Shown in pieces: positions 43,281 to 50,410 of a DNA stretch of 50,410 bases. The notes beneath the pieces are model-generated. The model saw only the letters and a program-made list of their open reading frames with translations, made no database searches and was not told where the DNA came from. The stretch comes from Clostridia bacterium (GTDB lineage Bacteria > Bacillota > Clostridia > Christensenellales > Borkfalkiaceae). The position numbers and the translations under genes are program-made. The DNA lies in NCBI GenBank assembly GCA_017507005.1, contig JAFWBT010000033.1, positions 1 to 50,410 of the forward strand. The letters are read 5' to 3'. Every line of letters begins with the position of its first letter. Within the stretch, counting starts at the first letter, position 1.

Positions 43281-44471
43281 ATGAAATTGAGCGAAAAATT
43301 GTTCAAAGAAAGCAACGGCATTTTGCGTTTGAAGCCCACTTGGGTACCCAGAGCGTTCTGTCGCCCCGGTAAGCGTATTAAGCTGCATCCCGACGATTAT
43401 TATGTTTTAGGTTTGGAAAGAGGCGGCATTGACGAACGCTGGTTCGCCTCCACGACTTGGGCGGAAAACGGACCCGCTACCCCTGACGATGAAGGGCTTT
43501 CTTACGTTGTTTCCAAAGACGGCAGCGAGCAGATGTTGCTGCGTGATATGGTAGACGAATTGAAAGACGAAATTATCGGCGATTTGTGGGATAAATATCA
43601 TAAATGGCCTATGTTCTCGAAATTTTTCGACAACGCAGGTCCTCTTCCTCATCATATTCATCACCGTGACGAACACGCAAAACGCGTTGGTGCGGAAGGC
43701 AAGCCTGAAATGTATTTCTTCCCCGCGCAAGTGAACAACCACGGCGGCGAATTCCCCTTTACGTTCTTTGGCTTGAACCCCGAATGCACGAAGGAAGAAA
43801 TTAAAAAATGCCTTGAAAACTTCCATAAGGGCGACAACCACCTGCTTGATTATTCGCAGGCGTATAAGATTGAATTGGATACGGGCTGGGACGTTCCCCC
43901 TGGCGTGTTGCACGCCCCCGCGAGCCTTTGCACGTACGAGCCGCAGTTTGCCTCCGACGTATACGCAATGTATCAATCGGTGCTCTACGGTGGGCAATGC
44001 GTAGGCGAAGATTTGCTGTGGAAAAACTGTCCCGAAGAAGAAAAAGGCAATTTCGATTATCTTATGGACGTTATCGATTGGGATTTGAACGTAGACCCCG
44101 ATTTCAAGAAAAACCGTTTTATGCGCCCTATCGTCGACCACGAGGACGCGGCGCATAAGGAAGAATGGGTATGCTATAAGAGCAAGCTCGCTTGCGCGAA
44201 GCGTCTTACCGTATATCCCGGTCAGAAAGTGACCATCAAAGACGGCGCGGCGTACGGTATGATTATGTTGCAAGGCCACGGCACATTCGGCGGTCATCCC
44301 ATTGAAACGCCTTCGTTGATTCGTTACGGTCAGCTCACGCACGACGAATATTTTGTCAGCGCGAAAGCAGCAAAAGAGGGCGTCGTGATTGAAAACACGA
44401 GCGCGAGCGACCCTATCGTTATGCTGAAACACTTTGCGGAAAATCCCGATTTGGAGAAATTGAGCAAATGA
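43281..44471 (+). CDS. Mannose-6-phosphate-isomerase-like cupin protein
   Basis: 396 residues. A double-cupin fold is indicated by LPHHIHHRDEHAK and EMYFFPA (about 128-155), which supply the His-His-Glu metal ligands of type I phosphomannose isomerases. TGWDVPPGVLHAPASLCTYEPQ follows (about 203-224), with the Pro-Gly-x-x-His motif of cupins. It is longer than the small ManA forms and diverges from them, so an aldose-ketose isomerase for mannose or a related sugar is inferred and not proven. AAGGAG precedes the start. The stop overlaps the next ATG by 4 nt, showing translational coupling with the GHL6-like hydrolase. Confidence 0.75.
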   Translation: MKLSEKLFKESNGILRLKPTWVPRAFCRPGKRIKLHPDDYYVLGLERGGIDERWFASTTWAENGPATPDDEGLSYVVSKDGSEQMLLRDMVDELKDEIIGDLWDKYHKWPMFSKFFDNAGPLPHHIHHRDEHAKRVGAEGKPEMYFFPAQVNNHGGEFPFTFFGLNPECTKEEIKKCLENFHKGDNHLLDYSQAYKIELDTGWDVPPGVLHAPASLCTYEPQFASDVYAMYQSVLYGGQCVGEDLLWKNCPEEEKGNFDYLMDVIDWDLNVDPDFKKNRFMRPIVDHEDAAHKEEWVCYKSKLACAKRLTVYPGQKVTIKDGAAYGMIMLQGHGTFGGHPIETPSLIRYGQLTHDEYFVSAKAAKEGVVIENTSASDPIVMLKHFAENPDLEKLSK

Positions 44472-46504
44472 AAAAGTGGTATGAAGGCGTATACCGTCGA
44501 CAGTTGACGGATATGCATATTCACGATTGCGACGAGCGGTTTTTGTCGAAGTTTAACGCGGATGAATATTACGAAAATCTCGTCCGCGCAAAAATTCAAA
44601 GCCCGATGATTTATCTGCAATCGCATACGGGGCTTTGCAATTACCCCACCGAGACGGCGCGCACGCATAAGCGATTTTTAACAGGCGAAAACGAGATTAA
44701 AAAGCTGATTAAAAAATGCAAAGACGGCGGCATGAAGGTCGTTGGGTATTACAGCCTGATTTTTAATAACTGGGCGATTGAGGCGCACCCCGAATGGGAA
44801 ATGGTGCATCAAAACGGCAAAACGTGGCGCGACCAAGGTCAGCGCTACGGGCTGTGCTGTCCTAATAACGAGGAATACCGCGCATTCGTTCAGGTGCAGA
44901 TTGACGAGCTGGCGGGAGAATTTAAAAACCTCGACGGGTTGTTCTTCGATATGCCGTATTGGGAAGTGCCCTGCTATTGTGAATCCTGTCGTAAAAATTT
45001 CAAAAAAGAAACGGGCAACGATTTGCCCGAAAACATGGATTTTGAGGATAAAAACTGGCTGCGCTACGTAAAGGCGCGTCAGGATTGGATGGTCGATTTC
45101 GTGCGGTTTGTCAAGGCGTACACGAACAAAGTGATGCCCGAGGTGACGGTGGAATTTAACTACGCCGCCGTGATTGGTTGCGATTGGCTTGGCGGCTCGA
45201 CAGAGGGCATTAACGCCGAGTGCGAGTTTACGGGCGGCGACCTTTACGGGGATTTGTATTCCCATTCCTTTGCTAGTAAATATTACTACGGCGTTACCAA
45301 CAATCAGCCGTTTGAGTATATGACTTGCCGTTGCGATAAATCCTTGCGCGAGCATACGATTACCAAGCCGCAAAAGACGCTAGAACGCGAAATCCTTTTG
45401 ACGGCGGCGCATCACGGCGCATCCCTTATCATTGACGCTGTCGATCCTATCGGCAGTTTGGATGCGCGCGTATACGAACGCGTTGGCAACGCTTTTGCCC
45501 GTCAAATCCCCTTCGAGCCGTACATGGGTAGGGGGAAACTGTATGCGGAAGTCGCTGTGTATTTCGACAGCAAGACGATGTATACCAAAAACGGCAGTGA
45601 TAAATACAACCGCACCTGCGCTATCGGCGCGGTGAAAAAGCTGATTGAAGCGCACGTACCAACGGCGGTGATAGCAAACGGCGGTCTTACTGATTTGGAT
45701 AAATACCAAATGATTGTTGCGCCCTGCTTGCAAGATTTTGACAACGACGAGCCGTTGAAATTTATCGATTACGTGAAAAACGGCGGCACGCTGTATCTTT
45801 CGGGGAAATCCGATTCGCGGCTTATGAAAGAATTTTTCGGCGCGAACGTCGTTGGGGAAACCTACGGCAACAGCCCGTATAAATGGGTGCAATTCGGCGC
45901 GCGCGTATACGTTTCGCCCAAAGCAGGCTACGAGGCTGAATTTGGGGAATTTAACGAAACCTATCCCCTACCACTCACCTATTATCTGCCCCTTTTGGAA
46001 GGCGCGCAGGGCGAGGTGAAAGCGACGATTGCGCTGCCTTATGACGACCCCGATAACAATCATCATTTTGCGTCGATTCATTCCTGCCCACCTTGGCAGA
46101 ATACCGAATACCCTGCGTGGATAGAACGCAGCTACGGCAAGGGTAAGGTGATTTGGTGTGCGGCGGAATTGGAATACGACGATAGAGAAGCGTTTAAAAA
46201 CATCTTCAAGGGTATGGTGGAAAGAAATATCACGAAAAAGTACGATTGCAAGGCAGGAAAAGCAATCGAATGCGTGGTGTTTGAGGACGTGAACGCGACC
46301 ATGGTATCCCTGTGCGACCTGCAATACGACGAAACGAAGACGAGCGGCAATATCCTTTTCACCTTTAAGACGGATAAAAAGCCCGTATCTTTTAAAAATA
46401 TTGCATTGAACGCAGACATGGTATACACCTACGACGAAAAAACGGGTGTTTGCAGTGCCACACTTTCGGTGGATGATTTCGCTATGTTCGCCATTGAATA
46501 TTGA
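44468..46504 (+). CDS. GHL6-like glycoside hydrolase with beta-galactosidase-trimerisation-type domain
   Basis: 678 residues, cytoplasmic. The N-terminal TIM barrel contains VGYYSLIFNNWAIEAHPEW, a Pro-Asn-Asn segment near CCPNNEEYR, and LDGLFFDMPYW followed by the pair CYCESC (about 175-181). This is the hallmark of hypothetical glycosyl hydrolase 6 (PF14871) and related fucosidase-like barrels. From about 365 to 470 a Rossmann-like domain (AEVAVYFDSK, DKYQMIVAPCLQDFDND, GGTLYLSG) matches the GH42 trimerisation type, and a beta-sandwich ends the protein. The substrate is unknown. Last gene of the AraC operon, closed by a strong terminator. Confidence 0.78.
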   Translation: MKKWYEGVYRRQLTDMHIHDCDERFLSKFNADEYYENLVRAKIQSPMIYLQSHTGLCNYPTETARTHKRFLTGENEIKKLIKKCKDGGMKVVGYYSLIFNNWAIEAHPEWEMVHQNGKTWRDQGQRYGLCCPNNEEYRAFVQVQIDELAGEFKNLDGLFFDMPYWEVPCYCESCRKNFKKETGNDLPENMDFEDKNWLRYVKARQDWMVDFVRFVKAYTNKVMPEVTVEFNYAAVIGCDWLGGSTEGINAECEFTGGDLYGDLYSHSFASKYYYGVTNNQPFEYMTCRCDKSLREHTITKPQKTLEREILLTAAHHGASLIIDAVDPIGSLDARVYERVGNAFARQIPFEPYMGRGKLYAEVAVYFDSKTMYTKNGSDKYNRTCAIGAVKKLIEAHVPTAVIANGGLTDLDKYQMIVAPCLQDFDNDEPLKFIDYVKNGGTLYLSGKSDSRLMKEFFGANVVGETYGNSPYKWVQFGARVYVSPKAGYEAEFGEFNETYPLPLTYYLPLLEGAQGEVKATIALPYDDPDNNHHFASIHSCPPWQNTEYPAWIERSYGKGKVIWCAAELEYDDREAFKNIFKGMVERNITKKYDCKAGKAIECVVFEDVNATMVSLCDLQYDETKTSGNILFTFKTDKKPVSFKNIALNADMVYTYDEKTGVCSATLSVDDFAMFAIEY

Positions 46505-46520
46505 TTAAAACGACCTTAAA

Positions 46521-46558
46521 AAATACTGACCGAACAACTCGGTCGGTATTTTTTTTTG
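46521..46558. terminator. Bidirectional terminator between the AraC operon and the small peptide gene
   Basis: AATACTGACCGA pairs with CGGTCGGTATT, followed by TTTTTTTT on the plus strand; the minus strand reads CAGTATTTTTTAAGG. It ends both the plus operon and the short minus-strand peptide transcript. Confidence 0.88.
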
Positions 46559-46599
46559 CGTTTTTGATTTTATAATTCGTCCTCGCTCTTTCAAAGGCG

Positions 46600-46668
46600 T
46601 TATTTCATATTCAAAATGCCCTTAAAAAACGAATACGTGAACGTTACGATAAAAAGTAAAATATACAT
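46600..46668 (-). CDS. 22-residue hydrophobic peptide gene
   Basis: ATG at 46668 follows AAAGGAGG at 7 nt, a stronger site than most genes here have. The product, MYILLFIVTFTYSFFKGILN plus two residues, is one membrane-spanning segment with a Lys near its end. A plausible promoter (TTGTCA-17-TATAAG) lies upstream near 46680-46715, and the bidirectional terminator at 46521-46558 closes the transcript. The unit is thus complete on its own. Candidates are a KdpF/MgtS-like small membrane regulator or a type I toxin. No antisense RNA promoter is evident, and I recognise no homologue. Confidence 0.55.
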   Translation of the reverse strand: MYILLFIVTFTYSFFKGILNMK

Positions 46669-46679
46669 AACCACCCTCC

Positions 46680-46715
46680 TTTGCTTATGCTTATAATATA
46701 GCATATAAAATATGA
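46680..46715 (-). promoter_or_regulatory. Possible promoter of the 22-residue peptide gene
   Basis: On the minus strand TTGTCA, 17 nt, TATAAG, with the alternative -10 TATATT five bases earlier. The match is moderate. Confidence 0.45.
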
Positions 46716-46760
46716 CAATTTCGGGTAGCTTTTAATAATTTCTTTCGTCTTTATAATTTT

Positions 46761-46792
46761 AACCCCGACAAATCGAAAAGTTTGTCGGGGTT
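46761..46792 (-). terminator. Hairpin terminator after the ASRT-family gene
   Basis: AACCCCGACAAA pairs perfectly with TTTGTCGGGGTT (8-nt loop). On the minus strand TTAAAATTATAAAG follows, a weak U-tract. Confidence 0.65.
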
Positions 46793-46829
46793 TGTCAATG
46801 CTCTTTAAAATTTCAATTTAGCATTTGCA

Positions 46830-47195
46830 TTAAAAACCGTATCCTGCGGGGCTATAATACGCCATATTCGTCTGTCTTACGTCCAAACGCCCGAAACAAG
46901 CCACTACGGGCACGTCGGAAATAACGTGGATTGCATATTGACCATAAGGGATTTGATACCCCTCTTTGCCGATAGGTTTATCCAAACGCAAACAAGTCGT
47001 GCGTTCTGCGTTTAAATCGATCGTAATATTATCATAGGGCGGTTTGTCTTCAAACAAAATTTTAATGCGGATTTTTGCATCCATAGGCGAAACGTTGGTA
47101 ATCATCAACGCTTCATGGCCAGGGAAGTCGGGATTGTCTCCCTTGGGGGGCAAATCACCGTCACAAAATACCCAATTCTTTTTACCGTATTCCAT
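46830..47195 (-). CDS. ASRT-family small-molecule-binding protein
   Basis: 121 residues, full length for the family. Conserved marks of the Anabaena sensory rhodopsin transducer family (PF07100) are KNWVFCDGDLPPKG, GHEALMITNVSPMDAKIRI, FEDKPPYDNITIDL, ERTTCLRLD and PVVACFGRLDVRQTNMAYYS. The family forms a beta-sandwich tetramer. Most members occur in bacteria without rhodopsins and have been proposed to bind small molecules such as sugars. Here it is the last gene of an operon with an M81 peptidase and a creatinase-like M24 protein, 21 nt after the latter, with AAAGGAG before the ATG. Confidence 0.85.
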   Translation of the reverse strand: MEYGKKNWVFCDGDLPPKGDNPDFPGHEALMITNVSPMDAKIRIKILFEDKPPYDNITIDLNAERTTCLRLDKPIGKEGYQIPYGQYAIHVISDVPVVACFGRLDVRQTNMAYYSPAGYGF

Positions 47196-47216
47196 ACTAT
47201 TTTCTCCTTTTATTTT

Positions 47217-48389
47217 TTATTTAACGTAATTGAATAATTCTTCTTCAAATTCAGGGCACAAAGGCTCTGCGCCGTTTTCCGTGATTACGTAGCAGGTTTC
47301 TACACGCAAACCGTGCAAAGTAGGATGCCCGAAGAAAGATACGTCCACGTTGACAATCATATTCTTTTCCAAGGCGTCGTCGCTGTTCGGGCCAAAGAAA
47401 GGCGCTTCCGCTTCCATAAGCCCCATCGTATGTGCAAATGGACATACCAAATATTTCAAATACCCGCCCTTGTCGTAAAGTTCTCTGCCGACCTTGTCGA
47501 TTTCTCTGCCCGTATTGCCGATTTTCAGCATACTCTTGGTGAGTTTCATAACTTCAATCATATCGATAAGGCACTTTCTCTGCTCTGGCGTATATTCGCC
47601 GCTTACGGGAACGGTATGGCCGAACGTACCCGCATAGCCGTTGATACGGGGCGCAATACCGAGCATTACCATTTCGCCGTTTTCCATTACTTTATTCGTC
47701 GCCGTAGGAACGACTGCGTTAGAACGGATACCGCTGCCGACAATCGTTCTGTACGCAAAGCTGTCCGCGCCGTTTTCACGGCATACCGCTTCGCCTGCCG
47801 CCGCCACTTCGTATTCCTTATTGCCTGCCTTTACCTTTGCCGCCATTGCTTTGTAGGCTTTGCAAGCAAGCCGGGTTGCCTGACGAGCCTGCTCCACTTC
47901 CCAGTCGCTCTTGATGTAGCGGAATTTAAGGTAATCATCCGTCAAATCTACGATTTCACAGCCCTCAAAGCCTGCGACTAAGTCCTGATGTACCGCATAA
48001 GGCATATCCGTCGTACCGACAAGACCAACCTTTTTTACGGGGAATTTTTGGGAAAGCTCCGCAAACAAATCGCTGAAACTGATGATAGTAGCCAAAGGAT
48101 ATTCTTCATCAGGTACCATAAATACGGGGAAACAACGAACGTCGGTGATTGCCGAGTCCTGCTTTGCGAAGGGTTCGCTTTCAGGGCCGCCGAGGAGCAT
48201 CGTCGTGCCGTCACGGCCAACCAAAACCGCGCCCTTTTCAAACTGACCGCACCAACCCGTCAAATACCAGCCGTTTGCCACGTTCAATTCATCAAAATAG
48301 ATGATTGCAATATCCACGTCCTTCTCGTTGAGAAGTTTTACCACTTTTGCAACTCTGTTTTCTGTTTCTTGTTTGTTGTAATAAGCCAT
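47217..48389 (-). CDS. Creatinase-like M24-family protein with altered metal ligands
   Basis: 390 residues. An N-terminal creatinase/prolidase domain (1-150) precedes the pita-bread domain. The positions that hold the two metal-binding Asp residues in Xaa-Pro peptidases read MLGIAPRINGYAGTFGHT. There Gly244 and Thr255 replace the Asp residues. The His (CPFAHTMGL, His320) and late Glu (RVETCYVIT, Glu364) remain. Creatinase itself works without metal on this fold, so hydrolysis of a C-N bond in a small amidino or amide compound is more likely than dipeptide cleavage. It lies between the M81 and ASRT genes with gaps of 34 and 21 nt. GGAG precedes the start. Confidence 0.85.
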   Translation of the reverse strand: MAYYNKQETENRVAKVVKLLNEKDVDIAIIYFDELNVANGWYLTGWCGQFEKGAVLVGRDGTTMLLGGPESEPFAKQDSAITDVRCFPVFMVPDEEYPLATIISFSDLFAELSQKFPVKKVGLVGTTDMPYAVHQDLVAGFEGCEIVDLTDDYLKFRYIKSDWEVEQARQATRLACKAYKAMAAKVKAGNKEYEVAAAGEAVCRENGADSFAYRTIVGSGIRSNAVVPTATNKVMENGEMVMLGIAPRINGYAGTFGHTVPVSGEYTPEQRKCLIDMIEVMKLTKSMLKIGNTGREIDKVGRELYDKGGYLKYLVCPFAHTMGLMEAEAPFFGPNSDDALEKNMIVNVDVSFFGHPTLHGLRVETCYVITENGAEPLCPEFEEELFNYVK

Positions 48390-48423
48390 TGTTTATATCT
48401 CCTATTTTTATTATTTTTTGTTT

Positions 48424-49818
48424 TTAAGCTTCCCAATCAAAATCTTCGAGCGGGAACATCGGACGGATAATCCGCTTTAAATTTAACCTTGCCAATTCCA
48501 CACAGCTTGCGCCGTCGGACAGTGCAAACAACTCTCTATCGGCATAAGGTTTCAGCTCTGTAAACAAATATCCAAGCTTCACCACCACGATTTCATAGAA
48601 AAGCAAATCTACGTTCGCCTTATCAAAGTTTCCTTTCTCAATAAACGCACTGCGAAGCTCTGTAAAAATAGCGTCTACGTTGCCTATCGATACCGTCAAA
48701 CTTCTGCCGATAATCTCTTTCGTCCAGCCGAGAATTTCGCCGTGGGCTTTTACGATTGCTTTCGCGCCGTTTAAAATGGGCAAAACGATTTCTTCGCCGT
48801 CGGGTACTGCCCAAAAATCTTCCACTATCTCTTGATTGGTAATGCCTGCAACGCACGTTTTTTTCGTGGGATTTGCCTTTACCAGCAATTCCAACAATCC
48901 AAGCGTATCCCCTTCCGCGCCTGCCGTCGTATTGTCGCCGCTGTCCGTTATGAAAATACGCTTTTCTTTGCCCACAATCGCGCGTTTTACGCACTCCTCA
49001 GGCAATTCCGCTTCGCATAAAAATTTATACTCTCTACGCGTCGCCCAAAGCTTGTTCGCCAAATCTTTTGCAATGATTTCGGCGCGGTCTTTTGTAGTCG
49101 CACAAACAACCGTGGATGCGCTCGTATTCGGCGCGTCTATCCAACAATGCCCCAAGAACAAGTTTGCCGTGAATACGTCCTCTTGCTTTTCAAGCGCAAC
49201 CGTTTCTTCAATCAAGCTCTTTAAAGGCTCGTAAGCGGTCTGTAAAGTGTCGTTTTTCAAGAGGAACGGAACGCGACACATATACGCCTGCGGCTGGATA
49301 TGATTCTTTAAACAATAGCACAACGCTTTTGCCGCTCTTTCCTGACATTGCTTTTGGTCGATATGCGGAACGGTCTTAAATCCGCTAATGATGTTCGCGT
49401 ACATGGGTAGCTCGTCCGTGATATTTGCGTGCGCGTCCAAGGACAAAGCAATCAGGCAATCCTTGCTGACAATCTCACGAATTTGCTTCAATAAATACAG
49501 CTCGCCGCTGCCGATTTCTTCCACTTCCATACTGCCGTGGAAAAAGATATACACACCCGCCGCGTCAGGATTCGCGCGCACAACGTCCAAAATCTGATTC
49601 GCATAATAGTGATAGGTGTCAAGCTCTACCGTAGCAGACGGCAAAGCCACTGCATAAACGGACGGAACGACCTCAAAACCCTCTTTTTCAAATATCTCTT
49701 TGACGACTAATTTTTTAAAAATATCTTCGCCCTTGAAATATTCAAAATCCGATTTTTGCGGATGTAATTTTGCTTTACTGTTCGATTCGCATTGAAAAGA
49801 AGCAACCAAAATTTTCAT
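48424..49818 (-). CDS. M81-family (MlrC-like) metallopeptidase or amidase
   Basis: 464 residues from ATG at 49818; GGAG lies 9 nt upstream, better than the in-frame ATG five codons earlier. The N-terminal DUF1485 part holds FFHGSMEVEEIGSGELY, and the zinc ligands in LSLDAHANIT (Asp128, His130) plus His152. The 22-residue gap between the two His equals that in MlrC (His169 and His191). The C-terminal MlrC domain begins about 290 (ITDSGDNTTAGAEGDT). MlrC opens linearised microcystin, and other members cleave different amides, so the substrate here is unknown. First gene of an operon with M24 and ASRT genes, behind a promoter flanked by a 21-bp-period repeat. Confidence 0.88.
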   Translation of the reverse strand: MKILVASFQCESNSKAKLHPQKSDFEYFKGEDIFKKLVVKEIFEKEGFEVVPSVYAVALPSATVELDTYHYYANQILDVVRANPDAAGVYIFFHGSMEVEEIGSGELYLLKQIREIVSKDCLIALSLDAHANITDELPMYANIISGFKTVPHIDQKQCQERAAKALCYCLKNHIQPQAYMCRVPFLLKNDTLQTAYEPLKSLIEETVALEKQEDVFTANLFLGHCWIDAPNTSASTVVCATTKDRAEIIAKDLANKLWATRREYKFLCEAELPEECVKRAIVGKEKRIFITDSGDNTTAGAEGDTLGLLELLVKANPTKKTCVAGITNQEIVEDFWAVPDGEEIVLPILNGAKAIVKAHGEILGWTKEIIGRSLTVSIGNVDAIFTELRSAFIEKGNFDKANVDLLFYEIVVVKLGYLFTELKPYADRELFALSDGASCVELARLNLKRIIRPMFPLEDFDWEA

Positions 49819-49863
49819 AGTACCCATCTCCATATATCCGTCTTTCTATATAAATTCATCAGT

Positions 49864-49892
49864 ATTATATCATTAAGCCCCCCGATTTTCAA
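49864..49892 (-). promoter_or_regulatory. Promoter of the M81-M24-ASRT operon
   Basis: TTGAAA (49892-49887), 17-nt spacer, TATAAT (49869-49864). Transcription should start near 49857, with a 39-nt leader. Confidence 0.82.
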
Positions 49893-49922
49893 GGTAAAAA
49901 ATTATACTAAAATGGTAAAAAA
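49893..49922. promoter_or_regulatory. Direct repeat GGTAAAAAA with 21-bp period (candidate AraC-family site)
   Basis: GGTAAAAAA at 49893-49901 and again at 49914-49922, directly adjoining the -35 of the M81 promoter and between it and the divergent AraC gene. Confidence 0.5.
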
Positions 49923-49970
49923 AGAAACAAGATTTTTTCATTTTTTATTTTTACTCTATTGCGAAAATTC

Positions 49971-49999
49971 TTGCCAAAATAAAACGGTTATGCTATACT
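49971..49999 (+). promoter_or_regulatory. Promoter of the right-edge AraC gene
   Basis: TTGCCA (49971-49976), 17-nt spacer, TATACT (49994-49999). GGAG lies between it and the ATG at 50018. Confidence 0.75.
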
Positions 50000-50017
50000 A
50001 AATTTGGAGAATTTGCT

Positions 50018-50410
50018 ATGAAACGATATTTTAATCATCAGGTCAACAAAGCCATTGTCATACAAAATTTGATTACAATTGAATCGTTGGACGCCACCAA
50101 AGATTTTACTTATCCCGAAGAAACGCACACGTTTCATGAATTCGTTTACGTGGATAGCGGTAGCATCCATTGTCATTTGGAAGAAAAAGATATCGAGCTT
50201 ACGCAAGGCGATTTTTTACTAATTCCGCCGCATAATCGGCACTTTTATTATAATACAGAAAATTTTAGTGCCGCCTTGTTTATCGTTTGTTTCCGTTGCA
50301 GCTCGGAAATTTTATCTATTTTAGAGCAAAAAATTTCATTATCAAAAGAATTAAAATTGCTGCTTGCGGATATCGTGCAGGAATCTAAAAACTCTTTTCA
50401 ATTCCCGTTC
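50018..50410 (+). CDS. AraC-family regulator (5' part only)
   Basis: The first 131 codons are in the window; the C-terminal DNA-binding part lies beyond the right edge. The N-terminal cupin has FHEFVYVDSGSIHCHL, IELTQGDFLLIPPHNRHFY and FIVCFRCSSEI (about 30-95), the same fold and order as the sensing domain of the regulator at 41439. GGAG lies 8 nt before the ATG. It is divergent from the M81-M24-ASRT operon, whose promoter has a 21-bp-period repeat, so control of that operon is likely. The missing helix-turn-helix part means the AraC assignment rests on the cupin pattern and context. Confidence 0.75.
   Translation, partial: MKRYFNHQVNKAIVIQNLITIESLDATKDFTYPEETHTFHEFVYVDSGSIHCHLEEKDIELTQGDFLLIPPHNRHFYYNTENFSAALFIVCFRCSSEILSILEQKISLSKELKLLLADIVQESKNSFQFPF

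Overview
The window looks like chromosomal DNA of an anaerobic Bacillota/Clostridia-type bacterium. The visible reasons are near-consensus sigmaA promoters (TTGACA-17-TATAAT), strong GGAGG ribosome binding sites, many lipoproteins with Gram-positive signal peptides, an NfnAB electron-bifurcating pair and a sugar ABC transporter without its own ATPase. A Christensenellales-like gut lineage is my guess from overall style (YfhO, DUF4838, large Ig-like lipoproteins) and is not proven. The base composition is moderate and no insertion sequence, phage module or CRISPR array is visible.

Layout. 1-180: start of a ribbon-helix-helix gene cut by the left edge, with a perfect palindromic operator. 388-464: tRNA-Pro(AGG). 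667-7293 (minus): YfhO-type membrane protein, a hypothetical lipoprotein with a structured leader, and two related membrane proteins. 7519-9799 (minus): nfnA-nfnB. 10090-11397 (plus): CPA2 cation/proton antiporter. 11598-14020 (minus): aspartate kinase and a GH130 enzyme. 14198-37052 (minus): a long run of co-oriented carbohydrate genes (DUF4434 protein, AGE epimerase, GH127, sugar-binding lipoprotein, two permeases, Ig-like secreted protein, DUF4838 lipoprotein, 1,599-residue lipoprotein, GH2 beta-mannosidase, phosphoesterase lipoprotein). 37605-41123 (minus): GH-A-like enzyme, murQ, murK. 41439-46504 (plus): AraC regulator, DUF4432 protein, mannose-6-phosphate-isomerase-like cupin, GHL6-like hydrolase. 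46600-46668: a 22-residue hydrophobic peptide gene. 46830-49818 (minus): M81 peptidase, creatinase-like M24 protein, ASRT-family protein. 50018-end (plus): second AraC regulator, cut by the right edge.

How it fits together. About 33 kb reads as a Gram-positive polysaccharide-utilisation locus. Surface lipoproteins capture glycan, the ABC transporter imports oligosaccharides, and cytoplasmic enzymes (beta-mannosidase, GH130, GH127, AGE epimerase, isomerase-like cupin, amino-sugar kinase, MurQ) feed mannose and amino-sugar units into glycolysis. Mannose- and GlcNAc-containing glycans (for example N-glycan core, or mannoside plus peptidoglycan sugars) are the best inferred substrates. Two minus-strand promoters that start its main operons carry the same direct repeat, ATTGCA-N15-ATTGCA, at the same distance from -35. 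This points to control by the AraC regulator encoded between them and the plus-strand operon. The M81/M24/ASRT operon has an analogous 21-bp-period repeat and its own divergent AraC gene.

The most unusual items are a MalF-type permease with an N-terminal zinc ribbon, the shared AraC-type promoter architecture, the self-contained 22-residue peptide gene, the M81-M24-ASRT operon with a metal-ligand-poor M24 protein, and a set of GC-rich intercistronic hairpins without U-tracts.
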